NCBI RefSeq assembly: GCF_030272615.1
Contig: NC_081407.1
Coordinates: forward strand, 264,044,574 to 264,108,573
Source of the DNA: Cryptomeria japonica
Taxonomy: Eukaryota; Streptophyta; Pinopsida; Cupressales; Cupressaceae
DNA length: 64,000 bases
Reading direction: 5' to 3'
Below, in pieces: positions 11,021-22,626 of the stretch. How positions within the stretch are numbered: position 1 is the stretch's first letter; every line of letters begins with the position of its first letter. The translations under genes and the position numbers were made by a program. A model generated the notes under the pieces. The model was not told where the DNA came from. It saw only the letters and a program-made list of their open reading frames with translations, and searched no databases.

Positions 11021-11520
11021 TGCCCCCTAATTTCTAGCACTAATGCTTCAACATACTCAAATTTCATTGCTTTTTTGAATAGTGATGCTTTTCTTTTTGG
11101 CTCCTCAAACTACTACAACAATCCTTCAAACCATTAATTTTCATATCTTCAAAATTTTAATCTAGAACTTCTTGCACACTATCTATAGGCATCATACTAA
11201 ACAATGATTTTTTTTGACCCAAAATAATTGTTATTCCTTTTGAATATTCAAACCTTTCATGGTTTCTATCATTTTTCACATATGAAATTTATACTTGAAC
11301 AATTTTTGAACATACTTGTAATCTTTTCCCAATTTGATCCATAACTCCATTTGTTACAAGCTAGGGTTGTCATTGCACCAAAAGATCGACCTGTCAATGC
11401 CCGATACAACCACTAGACTTATAGAATCCATAGGAGGCTGTTAAACCATGTCGCAAATCCCCGCGAGGGATGCTGGACCACTGCCAACAATCCCCCTCCC
11501 AGCATCACTCACCGAGGCCT
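11021..11520. other. Element J 3' internal remnant and leader-side remnant of F
   Basis: From 11021 to about 11370 the DNA is AT-rich with no coding signal. From about 11370 to 11520 the base composition changes to GC-richer sequence (CCGCGAGGGATGCTGGACC) that belongs to the F leader, because it continues straight into the F primer site. Confidence 0.45.
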
Positions 11521-11557
11521 GCGTGATTCGAACCTATGACCAAGCTCTGATACCAAT
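11521..11557 (-). other. F primer binding site (initiator tRNA-Met type)
   Basis: On the minus strand, directly after the LTR end at 11558, the sequence reads ATTGGTATCAGAGCTTGG, a standard copia/Sirevirus primer site. GGTTCGAATC follows about 25 bases further; it resembles a tRNA T-arm but may be chance. Confidence 0.7.
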
Positions 11558-12408
11558 TGTTAGATACTTGATCAGTCCCAAAGACACTGAGAGGGGGGGG
11601 TGAATCAGTGTCTAATCAGTAACCAAAAGATTTGAACTTGTTTGCAACTTTATAACCCGAATTAGTATACCGGTAAGCAAATAGTAATGCAGTAAAGAAA
11701 AACAAAAGTATAACCATCAATGCACACCGTAACACAGATATTTTGGCGAGGAAACCCGGTAGGGGAAAAACCTCTATAGGATTTGTGACCCACAATATTT
11801 ACTTACTAGCCAATATGAATAAATATTACTTATACAATAGGGGCCTACACATTAAGGAAGGCCAACAGCCTAAAGCTCACTGCTCAATCACAAAACAGAG
11901 TCCCACTGATTACAAAATTGGATGATTAAATCCAATGACAATGTACTGCTCAAAATAGCATCTGCAATGCTAGATTCAGTACCGAATTAAGCTTTGTCAG
12001 ATACCTCTTCCATAAACCTTGCCTCGCTCTGCTATGATCTTATTCGCTCTTGAAATAATTACATCATAATGCATATACAGTTATTCGCTTTCATATACCG
12101 CTTACATTCATTACCTAAATACATTGCAAAATGACCTACAAGATCTCATACATATATGAGTCTTTACAATACATCATGTTGGCTATATAATATAATTACA
12201 ATACAAAACAATATTATTTCCATGTCGGCTTAGAGTGTCGGTGTGATCTACTATCGGTGTAGACTGGATGCCGGTGTGAATAACCTTGTAGTGCCTACAG
12301 GTGTCGATAGATGATGTCTGTCACCGGTGTAACTTGTGAACCATATTACCAGTTGGTTTCCATCAATGAAAACATCAACTATTCTCATCTGAGTGTATAA
12401 TGACAACA
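11558..12408 (-). repeat. F LTR 1 (minus orientation)
   Basis: Runs TGTTAGATAC ... TGACAACA on the plus strand, 851 bp. It is an inverted partner of 12950-13778, about 90% identical by eye. It includes GAGGGGGGGGTGAATCA (11590-11606), GAAACCCGGTAGGGGAAAAA (11750-11769) and several CGGTGT units near 12235-12340. A primer site follows on its left, so it is the 5' LTR of a leftward-reading element. An extra TA-rich insert near 12184-12220 separates it from its partner. Confidence 0.8.
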
Positions 12409-12439
12409 TCAACTATTCTCTTCGGAACTTACTTCAGTT

Positions 12440-12757
12440 TTGGATCAGGAAATGACAATCTATGAAGAGAAGATTGAGAAATTGGAAAGGGAGAAAGCAA
12501 GGTTAAGGATGAAAACCTGGGAGTTGAAGAGCAAACTTGGTCCTACATTGGACAATTTACTAACACACCGGAATGAGCTAACCAAAGCATCTATTCAAGG
12601 CAACAGATCATCGAAGCAACATATGCATTATCTGATCGGGATGATCCGACAGACTGAGACCATAATTTATGACAGTACTAAGTTTTTGCAAGGTCTTAAC
12701 TTGGTTTTGGTAGATATTTTTCAGATTGTACATAACCGGTTACAAGTTTCTAGGTAA
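12440..12757 (+). pseudogene. C-terminal coiled-coil fragment of a Sirevirus-like accessory ORF (element F)
   Basis: The 105 codons are rich in E, K and L with heptad spacing in the first 35 residues (EEKIEKLEREKARLRMK), then FLQGLNLVLVDIFQIV near the end. The last part matches the end of the long second ORF of element B (24954-25157, FIESLNLVLVDLFQIV), so it is the same protein family. The N-terminal part is missing because the sequence joins F LTR 1 at 12408. Function is unknown. It may be the env-like or capsid-like extra ORF found downstream of pol in some Sireviruses. Confidence 0.6.
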
Positions 12758-12795
12758 ATTTTGAATTCTTTGATTCTTTTGACATCCTTTGTCAT

Positions 12796-12949
12796 TGACG
12801 TCAAAGGGGGAGTAGTGGTGTATGAGAAAAATATATAGAAGGAGATCATTTGCTTAGGGGGAGCACCCTCAGTTTTTGGACTTTAATTTTGGATATCAAT
12901 TTTTGGATTTTTCACATGAATGTTGCCATCAATGCCAAAGGGGGAGATT
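12796..12949 (+). promoter_or_regulatory. Three polypurine tracts upstream of F LTR 2
   Basis: AAAGGGGGAG occurs at about 12803-12812, TAGGGGGAG at 12855-12863 and AAAGGGGGAGAT at 12938-12949. The last abuts the LTR. Plus-strand DNA synthesis in LTR elements primes from such tracts. Repeated tracts are, as I recall, a Sirevirus hallmark. The same three occur in element B. Confidence 0.7.
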
Positions 12950-13778
12950 GTTGGCATTATACACTCAGATGAGAATAGTTGATGTTGTCATTGATGGCAA
13001 CCAACTAGTAATATGGTTCACATGTTACACCGGCGACAAACATCATCTACCAGCACCTACAGGCACTACAAGGTTATTCACACCGACATCCAGTCTACAC
13101 CGACAGTAGATCACACCGGCACTCTAAGCCGACATGAAAATAATATTGTATATCCGACATGATGTATTGTAAAGACTCATATATGTATGAGATCTTGTAG
13201 GTCATTTTGCAATGTATTTAGGTAATGAATGTAAGTGGTATATGAGAGCAAATAATGGTATATGCATTATGATCTAATTATTTTATGAGCGGATAAGAGC
13301 ATAGCAGAGAAAAGTAAGGTTTATGGTAGAGGTATCTGATAGAGCTTAAACCGTTACTGAATCCAGCATTGCAGATGCTATTTTGAGGAGTACAATGTCA
13401 TTGGATTTAATCATCCAATTTTGTAGTCAGTGGGACTCCTTTTTGTGATTGAGCAGTGAGCTCTAGGCTGTTGGCCTTCCTGAATGTGTAGGCCCCTATT
13501 GTAAAAGTAATATTTATTCATATTGGCCAGTGAGTAAATATTGTGGGTCACAAATTCCACTGAGGTTTTTCCCCTACCGGGTTTCCTCGCCAAAATATCT
13601 CTGTTATGGTGTGCATTGATGGTTATACTTTTTTTTTTATTTACTGCATTATTATTTGCTTACCGGTATATTAATTTGGGTTATAAAGTTGCAAACAAGT
13701 TCAAATCTTTTGGTTACCGATTAGACACTAATTCACCCCCCCCTCTCAGTGTCTTTGGGATTGATCAAGTATCTAACA
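12950..13778 (+). repeat. F LTR 2 (plus orientation)
   Basis: Runs TGTTGGCATTATACACTC ... GTATCTAACA, 829 bp. It is preceded by a polypurine tract and followed by unrelated AT-rich DNA, so it is a 3' LTR. It is the inverted counterpart of 11558-12408. Confidence 0.82.
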
Positions 13779-16371
13779 CCATCCACATTTCATTTTCATT
13801 CATTTTGTCATAGATTAATTCTTTAATTCTATGTTCCAACACATCTCTTTTGAATAATTTCTCAAACCACTAATAATACAAGGAGTATATTTCAACACTT
13901 GTCCTTTTTATGTCCTTTTCCATCACAATGAGAACATTGAATTTTTTGCTTTCAATAAGTTGATTTTCTTGATCCTATAACACCTGTATCATCATTTCTT
14001 GTACCTATGGTATACTCAAGACCTTCATACTTTGGCTTGATAACTCCCTGAAAGGGCTCTCTAATTCCTTGCCCATGCTTTCCCAAACCTTTTCCACCAT
14101 AACTCATTTTTTCCTTATCTTTAAACTAACATTCTTTGTACTTATTGTGATTATCAGCACAACTTGCAATATTTATAGATTCATTCAGATTAACATCTTC
14201 ATTCTTACATTCTCTAATAGAAGAAGCTTCAACCATATACACAAGGCATTTGTATCATATATAAAACATCACATAGTACAACCTTCAACCTTAAACATTC
14301 ATTTTCCTTTAGACACGATACAAGTGTTTGATCTAGTTGATTATTTTCTTCTTTCAAGTGTGATATTTCATCTTTTTGTAAACTATTTTCCATTTTCTTC
14401 TAAATCTCCATTTCCCCTTTTAATCTTATCAAACAATTTCAAGTTTTCTTCTAATTCTTCCTTTTCTTTTTCATACCACTTCACTTTTTCTTGGAGATCT
14501 TCACTCTTGTTTTTAATATTCTCTAATTCTTTTTCCAGAATACTATTTTCACATAAATTTTCATAAATATATTTTCCTAACTACCTTATCTTTTCTACCA
14601 TTTCTGAATTACACTTCTACATTTTTATCTATTCTTCTTTTAGAAAATCTTTATCACGCATTAAACTTACATTTTCTTCCTTCATCTTTTTACCAATCTT
14701 GCTTATTGAAACAAAAGATTTGAACTTACCTTGCTTAATAATTTACCCTTTTATATCAGTAGCTTCTCCTGCCTTCACTTCGTCAATATTCTTGTAGATT
14801 TTCCTTCAATATCCCATTCACCTCCTCAGACTCTTCACAGTTAGATTCTTTGAAAGTACTTCCTTCCTTCTTTTCTCCAATACCTATATAAGTCCCGCAT
14901 TTGCGATGTTTGTCCCGCTTTTGCGATGTTTGCACATATAATTTTATGTGGAATAAGCTCTATCTATATACAAAGAAGAATCTTTATTTAAGTGTTTGTA
15001 CCTATCTAGAATCATATTAAGAAAAGGACATGCCCTCTAAAATTGGTTTCATATGTAGAATTCAAAGAACTAAAGAAGATGGAAAAGCATATTGAACAAA
15101 TAAACTTGACATATCCTTAATTGTCTTTAGGCAACTTCTTCCCTGTCCTTAAATTTGATTATCTCGTTTAGCAAAACAAATAAACTCCTAAATATTCTTC
15201 AATAAATTATGCAGTTTGCCTTCACTTTGTAATCTATTTACAAAACCTCTGTCTTTTCCTATGGACTTTTTTAGAACTGATAATAACTTCGTAAATTCAA
15301 CAACCTGGGCTAATATTCTTTCTTTGACATATGCAGAAAAAACAAATCACAAAACACATATGAAGCAATTTTCAGCTACAAATCTTGTTTCTTAGTGCAA
15401 CAATCTTTAACATCCTCCAATTCTATGGTTGATTTCTCCAAGTTGAACCTTTCTATGCTAATCTCATCTGCGAAACTATTTTTTGCTTGATAACACTATA
15501 TTTGAATCCTTGCCCACTAATTATATCTTCGATAACACCAAATACAAACCCTTGTCCATTAAATTTTTCTCCAAATTTAAACCACACTAAATACCTTTTA
15601 TTTTGATTATCAAACAATGCTAAAATAAATCGAGAAAATAGCAACCTTACCACAATTTTGCAACTCAACTGCGATTTGCTTTTGCTACTTTTCCTATCTT
15701 CTTGGCTGCATCTCACCTCCTATGGTAGCATTGACTTCTATGACTTGCACTTGAAACCATTAAGCTTTTTTCTCTAGACTTATTTATCTGCTGCTTCTTC
15801 TTTTTCAGTATTCTAAGCATTGGCAACTTCATCTCTGTCATGACATATTTAATGACTTACATTTGACAAGAAAAAAATCTAATGATATTAGATTTTTATA
15901 ATCTTTTATATTCATAATTTTTGGATTCGATAGTGTGAGATTTTTTGCATCAATATTTCAGATCACTCCATGGTATATCATTAAAATGAAAGAGTGGATA
16001 AGAAAGAGAAAAATAACATTTTTTTTCTACATACTCCTCTTTGAAAGGTCTAGCTTCTTGGGCGACCTTCTCTAGAAAATAATCTAATTTCTTCAGCACG
16101 GTCTCCTCTCCTCTCTTTCTCGTTTAACCAATGATCTTTTCTCCCAGACACCCAAGACCTTCTAACTTACTCTGATAGCTGTGAATTAAACTGAGATTTC
16201 TCTTATGATTTTTTTCCAAACTTCAACTCTCTCTGGATGATCTTTATTGCTCTGATACCAAATTGTAATAACTACAATAAAAGGCACCAATGTCCTTCTG
16301 TTACAGTAGTTCTACACCACCATCATCCTTGCTTATTCAAATGCCTCATAATTTTGGCTCTGATACCACTT
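13779..16371 (-). pseudogene. Element J 5' internal region with coiled-coil gag-like relic
   Basis: Minus-strand frames between 14900 and 14050 give long E/K-rich helical stretches such as KEENVSLMRDKDF, KELENIKNKSEDLQEKVK and YEKEKEELEENLKLFDKI, interrupted by stops. A second, short open stretch (15716-15453) has no recognisable domain. Two tRNA-Met-like primer sites on the minus strand (about 16250-16266 and 16353-16370) mark the 5' end of the internal region. I do not recognise the protein, and no catalytic domain is visible. It may be the gag or extra ORF of a non-autonomous copia-like element. Confidence 0.4.
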
Positions 16372-16560
16372 TGACAATAGAGCAGAATGCTTGCTACAGA
16401 AAACAAAAACACAAACAAATTTTATTGACTGTAATAAAAAAAAAGCATTACAGCCACCTCTAATAGATAGAGGTTTTAGAAACCTCCAGAACATGCATTG
16501 TTAAGAAGAGTGGAAATAAAATCTGAAAACATTTGAATAATTTTCTTCCTTTTCAATGAC
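16372..16560 (-). repeat. Element J right (5') LTR, identified part
   Basis: It starts TGACAATAGAG just beyond the primer site and contains the same ACAAACAAATTTTATTG, GCATTACAGCCACCTC and TAGAGGTTTT blocks as the left LTR. Its right limit is lost in AT-rich DNA before element E. Confidence 0.45.
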
Positions 16561-16953
16561 CCCTCGCTAGTACAAGCTTTGACAACTTTGAGATAACTTT
16601 TAATTCTTTCTAAGTCATAATTGTACACAAAAACTAATCTCTAGACATATATTTTCTAAAAACATGCTCTCTTTGTGGAACTCTTTTGAATGGTACACTA
16701 CTGTGCATGTTGCTTCATGTTTATTTGGCCCAAAAGTGAGCTTCTTGAGCATACAGTTCAAACTTATAATTAAAAGCATCTAAAATTGATCTCTTGGGTG
16801 ACCTATCCAATTCGTCATTTGTCATCCTTCTTACAATAAACCATTTCCACTAATTAAAGATTGGCACATCATCAAGATGTAAACCAAAAAAAATAGATTT
16901 TATTATGATTTTGAAAAAATGATTTAACCAAGAGAATCTTCAATAGAATATTT
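16561..16953. other. Unassigned AT-rich DNA between J and E
   Basis: No ORF or repeat end was found. It may be more of the J LTR or older host DNA. Confidence 0.4.
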
Positions 16954-17899
16954 TGTTGAGCATCCAAAATACTGGGAGGGGAGGGGTGAATTAGTATTCC
17001 CTTGAACGTATTAAAATTTTTAAAGTACCAACCACATAACATTACTTAGCAGTCACATAACATGAAGATTTGTACGTGGAAAACCCAAAATGGGAAAAAC
17101 CATGGAGAGGGTTAGCTCTCAATAATATTTTACCGCTTACAGTTGTAAAAAAAAAAGTGGCTCATTGTCAGATGGAATCACTGTCCATAATATGACGACT
17201 CACTACTAAAAAGTGGCTTACAACCAATAAAACAAAAAGTGAACTATTATGCTTGCATCTATCATATGCATGCGATACAGTTCCAATTAACTACAAATTC
17301 TGTACTACAATTGTTGTATAAAATCACTTTCACATTCATTGTAAATGATCATGCATACTATACTCCATACCATATAATAAAAAAGATCATATATCTAAAC
17401 ATTGCTAGCTAACTACATTATATACCAAATAGGTGTTCATGAAGTCGGTTTTAATCGGAGTTAAAGATAAGCTCCAAAAATCCTTTACATGCCACGCTAT
17501 ACTCGTTATATTATGGTTTAAGAAGTTGGCCATAATATAAAAAGACTTCATAACTTGAAATACAAAACATCTAACCTACCGAAGATTCTAAAGAGGACCA
17601 AACCAAAAACATTCTAAAGAGGACCGAACCAAAAACATTGTGTTGCATTAACAAAGCAAATAGCGTACATCATTGTTGTACCCATAACAAAGCTGTAATA
17701 ATGCATCAACACGAGAATTCTTGGATGTAATATTTGATGAGGTATACACCATGATCCCAAAAACTTATTTTATTTATAGAGTAGTAATCGTGATGGACCT
17801 TATGAATCTTGTGTCAAATTGTGTTACATTAAAGCTTATGCCAGAATGTGTTGGACCAATGTTGTTGGATCTGAAAGCATCGATGACAGTATTATAACA
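16954..17899 (-). repeat. Element E left (3') LTR
   Basis: Runs TGTTGAGCAT ... TTATAACA, 946 bp. It contains GGAGGGGTGAATTAG (about 16980) and AACCCAAAATGGGAAAAACC (17083-17102), matching blocks in the right copy at 22650 and 22790. A CCCCCTTT tract follows at once, as expected of a minus-strand 3' LTR. Confidence 0.7.
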
Positions 17900-18022
17900 A
17901 TATCCCCCTTTATCATTAGGGCAACATTGTATATATGTGTACACAAAAAAATATTTGTTCAACCTTTGCATATTCACTCCCTTTGTACAACTTTTACAAT
18001 TTTATATTTCACTCCCCTTTAG
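17900..18022 (-). promoter_or_regulatory. Polypurine tracts of element E
   Basis: On the minus strand, A/G tracts occur at about 17903-17912 (AAAGGGGGATA), 17970 (AAAGGGAGTG) and 18010-18020 (AAAGGGGAGTG). The last is flanked by the same GTCATTGATG motif seen beside the third tract of F and B. Confidence 0.55.
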
Positions 18023-18496
18023 ACATCAATGACAAAGGGCACAGACACAGTTTATACAAAAAAAAAAAAAAACCCCTAAGAAAAACAACCATAAAAAAAG
18101 GTTAGCTGGAATATTCTTTGATCTTCTAAATGTGTGCAAACCAAATACCTTCATTGCCATGCCATTGTTGAATGGTATCTATGAGCAGAGTAGACTGTAC
18201 CTAGAGAGACACAAAAGTATTTTTGGCATCTTCAATGGAATTGGGCTTGGAGAATGCGAACTACTATTCCTTGTAGGCATGATTCATCAATGAGATGCAG
18301 TCACTGCTCATGTCTCTTAACATACCAAGATGGATAATGATTTTGTCCCTCTGGTGCTGAAGCTCAAAGTATCTTATGTGCAAACTGAGCTTCCAAACTC
18401 AGTAAGGTCCCGAGCTAGCTGAAATGAGAGAAATGCCTCCTCAATTTTTGAATCGATTGAGTCAATATCTTTGCGAATACTCTTTGTAGTGACTAG
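18023..18496. other. Element E 3' untranslated stretch
   Basis: There is an A-run at 18058-18074 followed by sequence whose minus-strand frames show short helical fragments of the C-terminal accessory ORF (region of the coiled coil). No continuous ORF is present. Confidence 0.4.
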
Positions 18497-21177
18497 TCAT
18501 TGCAACCTATAAAGATAGATTTCATTACCAATGAAGAGACAAGATTGAGCTTGTGCAATAAGTTGACATAGACATCCATTTTCTGCTGCACATTTACTTC
18601 TCGATTCAGATAACATTTTTTTCTTTTCAACCTCCTTTTCATGAGCTATCCGAGATTCTAGAGTGGAGTAGCTTTTAAGAGATCTTACCCAATATTTGTA
18701 GTTATCCAGATTGGAGGAGGATGGATCAACAAAACTACTGGGAATAACACTTTGAAGTGTTGATATCACATCCTCAATCACTTTGTTCTTTTCTTTTAAT
18801 TCATCAAACACATCCTTCTCACCTGAAGCTTGAATGGCTTTCCCAATCTGGAATTTTTGAAATGAATCAATCTTATTGAGATCAACAAGTAATGTGGGAA
18901 GTAATAGGTTGGAATGATAGTGGGGAGGGAAGCAAGTTTTCCAGTGTACCAGAGTTGGAGCTGGCTTCCACCCTTTCAGTCGTGTCAGCTGGTGCTGCAT
19001 GTTCTTTAGATGAAGCCTTTTATTTCACTTGCTTTTCTTCCACTTTACCCTCTTTCTCTTTTGAACAGATGGTGAGAAGATCTAGAACATAAGTGGCATT
19101 AGGTGCATTTACCAGAGGATTTTCTTTCAATTCAATGACATCAAGCACAGTATTGTCATATGCAACATCATCAGAGAACCTTTTCATTGATAATGTTGTA
19201 AATGACAACTTCAGTAGACATATTTTTTGGATCTTCAATAATCGGTAAAAGTCCGAGTTTGTTTGAAATGGATTTGACATCTTCTACTGATCCTGCTTTC
19301 AATGCATCTATATCTTGTGAGTTTTCCATAAGAGCATCTAACCTTTTCTTGGTCCTGAGTTCTATTATGTATATTTGTATAACTGTGGCATCGTCTTTCT
19401 TGGAAAGAGTATTTCCAACAACCTCTAGAGCATGTTTCTATATTTGTTTGTCATCTTCTATAACTTTTCTTCTATTTTCATTTAGAATTTTTCAAAGATA
19501 TTGGGGAATATCTTTCTTAAAATCTTCTAGAGCAACATTTAATCTAATACAATACTGAATGAAAGCATTTACTATTGTTTCATTGTCTTCATTATCAGCT
19601 TCAATATACATATCACTAACTTGTTTTAACTGGCCTTCAACATCTATCATATTATATACAAATTCTAATTCGATGGGTTCCATTACCATTTTTTTTATCT
19701 TTCCCTTTCTGAGTCTGAATCTAGAATCCCTCTATATTAGTTTCTTCTTCTAATGCATGTTCTTTAGACTCAACTTCAATGACTCTCTTGTTGACCCTCC
19801 TTGGATTCTTGGAAGAGGATGAAGAAGGGTTTTCCTTCTTCCTCTTGACATGATTTTCAGCTTCCTTACTTGGAGAACCTTTCTCCTTCACCAAAGCACT
19901 GGAAGAGGAAGCGATCTTGCCAGAACTCTTGAATTGCTCCACTTCCTTAGTAGCAAGGCCATATTTCTTTAGAGATTCATTGATAGCCTTCTGAACAATT
20001 CTCTTCCTCACCTTCTTAGTTTTCTCCATATTAATTTTTATGGATTTTTCTTCTGTTGTCCCAAACCTTTCTTTGGACTCATTAACCAGACTTTCCAACA
20101 AGAATTTTGCAAGTGCTTCCAATCTTTCTTCAAAAAATTCATATCCTAGAGCTGAAATCCATTGAGCTCTTGTAGTTATGATTTCCTTAATGCATTTGTC
20201 TATTGAAATCATGAATGTGATATCATATTTGTACTTTTGCATGAAGGATCTAGGGATTCTCTATTTGTTGTGCTTTTTGAGCTAGAACACCGTGAAGTAG
20301 GTAGTGAATGCTTCTTCTTGAACAAAAAAATCTGTGAACCTTCTCATGCGCTCTGCAATTTGATGAGCTACCAAACTGTCTTTTGACTACAATACTCTTC
20401 CAATTGTAGGGATCTCTTTTAAGGAATAAAATAAGATGCATAGGGACAATGTGTCATTCTTGATTGGATGCTTTTTATCCTTTCACTCCTTTAAGTTGTC
20501 TAGAAATACTTGGTTTAGAATTTCACACAAATCAAAATCTTCATTCTTCTCAACCATTTCGTATGTCATATTGACTGCAGTGGCTTAGATTAATTTTTTT
20601 CTATTGGTATAGTAGAATTTGTTTCCAATCATCACTGAAGAATAGTGTATGACAAGGTTTGTGATAGTGTCAACCCTTAGGGAATGGTCGTTGTATGTAA
20701 CATTAGTCAATGTCTCAACCTCCTTGTTCTTTGCCGATTTAGGTGCCGGAATAGAATCTGTATCAAACAAACCAATGATCACCTTCATTAAATTCTTGGT
20801 AATCTGGAATGGTTCATTGAGCCATACAAATTCATCATGAATTCTCCTCATTTCTATTCTCATCCATTTGTCATCAGAACAAAAATTGGGAAAGCAGTTC
20901 CACACATTGATTCTTTTCTCAGTTAGGGTTTTGTATTTTGGTTTTATTTTGAAATTATTCCCAATCAACTTGTATGTCCATAACATCTCCAGCTTTCCAT
21001 GGTCTAATTCATCCAACTTCACATGAATATATTCCCTAATATCTTCTCACAAAACAACTCCAAAAGGAACGCTTGAAAATGCAGCCTCCAAATCATTTCC
21101 AAGAGACTTGTTTGGAAAATTCTTAAATGATGGTTGTTCCTGAGTGCTACTATTGACAATGGTAAGGGTATCCATGA
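18497..21177 (-). pseudogene. Element E ORF2: large accessory protein of unknown function (broken)
   Basis: It starts at an ATG at 21177 and continues through open pieces 21022-20585, 20441-20250, 20242-19721, 19689-19492, 19280-19020 and 19000-18497, in several frames with stops. The piece RRIHDEFVWLNEPFQITKNLMKVIIGL and the block YNDHSLRVDTITN match element B ORF2 (RVHGEFFWL, HKITKEVVKAVTGL, FDKRSLRVNDVTD). The C-terminal half is Lys/Ser/Glu-rich with NPRRVNKRVIEVE and then coiled coil. No enzyme motif is visible. The order of a globular N-terminal part followed by a charged, helical tail could suit a structural or env-like protein. I do not recognise a named family. Confidence 0.6.
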
Positions 21178-21739
21178 ATACAATTGTTGAGAATAAAATC
21201 ATAGAAAAACACCTTTTGTCACTTTGCTAGAAAACCCTAACCCTTTATTTGCTTTCTTTCCTCCATAAATATCTATTGCTTTTGAGTGAAAAAAAAGACT
21301 TAGCAAGTTTCTTTTTATGCCTTTTCAACCGACTTATGTGCATTAAATGCAGTAAGAAATAAGATCATCTTTTTTTGATATCTTATTGTGTCTGAGTTCA
21401 TAGAGTCTTTTCAGATCTCTCCATTTGGCCAAAATTGCATGTTTTCCACTAGAGTTTTTTCCATAATACTCACATTCTACTATTACCATAGCCTCATGGT
21501 CTTTGGCAGGGGATAGATGTTTTGTGATTTTACTCCCCTAGACCAAAGCCTCTAATACTCAGTTACTAGACCTAATATCTACACCAGAGCTAGGTGCAAC
21601 CTCGACTTCCTTTTTCCCCCAGATTTTCTTCATATTTTCCTTCACATCTTCTTTGTTGATTTTATTTATGTTGTACTAGGCTTCACTAATTCTCTATAGT
21701 ATCTTGTAATTTGACTAGATTTGTTGCAGTTGTAGGATC

Positions 21740-22560
21740 TATCATTCCTTTTTCTTTGTCTTGACCTGCATTGGTTAGATTTGTGTCCAAACATATTGCA
21801 AACAAAACATCGACCTATAAACTATCTATATCTATTTTGATTTTCTAAAACACGATTCATGCATTGACTAGCTTTATGACCATAATTGTTACACGTATAA
21901 CATCTACTGGAGAATGATCTAACATTCTGAATTATTTTATTTCTACATCCAAATTCTTTATGACCTACTTTATTGCAATTAAAACAATGTCTATTGAAAG
22001 GAATGTTTTGTTTACTTACCTGTTGTTTAACCGATGACTTATATTTATCATCTTTTGCTGACTCTCGGACTCAAGTTCTTTTGTCAGAGATGACCCTTCT
22101 TCATTTCTAGATTTTCTTTGCAATCTTTCTCATGTCTTGAATCCTAGATCACTTTTGTTTTACAGAGATATTTGCATAGCTAACATCTGATCTAGCTTAC
22201 TTGAACTTACCTTAAGTTTGTCTTCTTGTTTCTTTGATTTTTCTAGATTCAATTTCAAGGTTTTGACTTCTTGTTATAGCTTCTGAAATTCCTCTAATTT
22301 GCATTTCACCATTTTGTTAAAGTACTCTTTGGTTTTCTCATCATATTCACTTTTGGTTTTTAGATCTGCAATAGTGTTGTTCGCTTTCTTGAGCTCTTCA
22401 CTAACCTCCTTATGCCTTAACTTGAATTTATATATTTGTTCTCTTAGGTTTTCAATGCACTCATTGGCTGGTTGAAAATTTTCTTACAGATCTTTATTTT
22501 CATTTTTGTCTACCTCAAGATCCTCAATAGCATTTTTGAGTTACTTCACTTATATCCATA
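21740..22560 (-). pseudogene. Element E gag with three CCHC zinc knuckles
   Basis: The minus strand encodes helical, charged fragments (22560-22100), then three complete CX2CX4HX4C knuckles: CFNCNKVGHKEFGC (about 21990-21948), CYTCNNYGHKASQC (about 21905-21863) and CFVCNMFGHKSNQC (about 21812-21770). Upstream helices carry many stops, while the knuckles are intact. Nucleic-acid binding in the particle is the expected role. Three knuckles are more than the single one normal in copia gag. Confidence 0.65.
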
Positions 22561-22626
22561 ATTTCAATTTTTTGGATCTCCTTCGAGTGGTTAAATTCTT
22601 GTAAAGGACTATGATCTGATACCAAT

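Larger units (their letters stand above)
10681..16560 (-). mobile_element. Element J: decayed copia-like LTR element interrupted by F
   Basis: A block with ACAAACATATTTTATTG, GCATTA, CCACCTC and TAGAGGTTT is found at 10681-10750, again at 10793-10900, and at 16408-16510. It reads as an LTR on the minus strand. The left LTR ends TTCCAACA at 11020, followed by a minus-strand polypurine tract (AATTAGGGGGCA). The right LTR begins near 16372 next to GGCTCTGATACCACTT, a tRNA-Met primer site on the minus strand. Between them lie F (about 11.37-13.78 kb) and a coiled-coil-rich relic. No pol is left. Boundaries are approximate and the pairing of the two LTRs is inferred. Confidence 0.45.

Noticed and set aside
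11521-11557. tRNA-like GGTTCGAATC next to a primer site
   Set aside because: No anticodon arm or acceptor stem could be placed; better explained as leader sequence.
11743-11925. 60-codon frame repeated at 13411-13593 on the other strand
   Set aside because: It lies inside the F LTRs and repeats only because the LTRs do. There is no evidence of a protein.
14069-14566. Open frame of 165 codons, Phe/Ile/Ser-rich, membrane-like
   Set aside because: Its antisense reads as a Glu/Lys coiled-coil relic, and the hydrophobic look is the usual mirror of that composition.
17774-18022. Overlapping frames on both strands at the end of the E LTR
   Set aside because: They cross the LTR boundary and polypurine tracts, so cannot be real genes.
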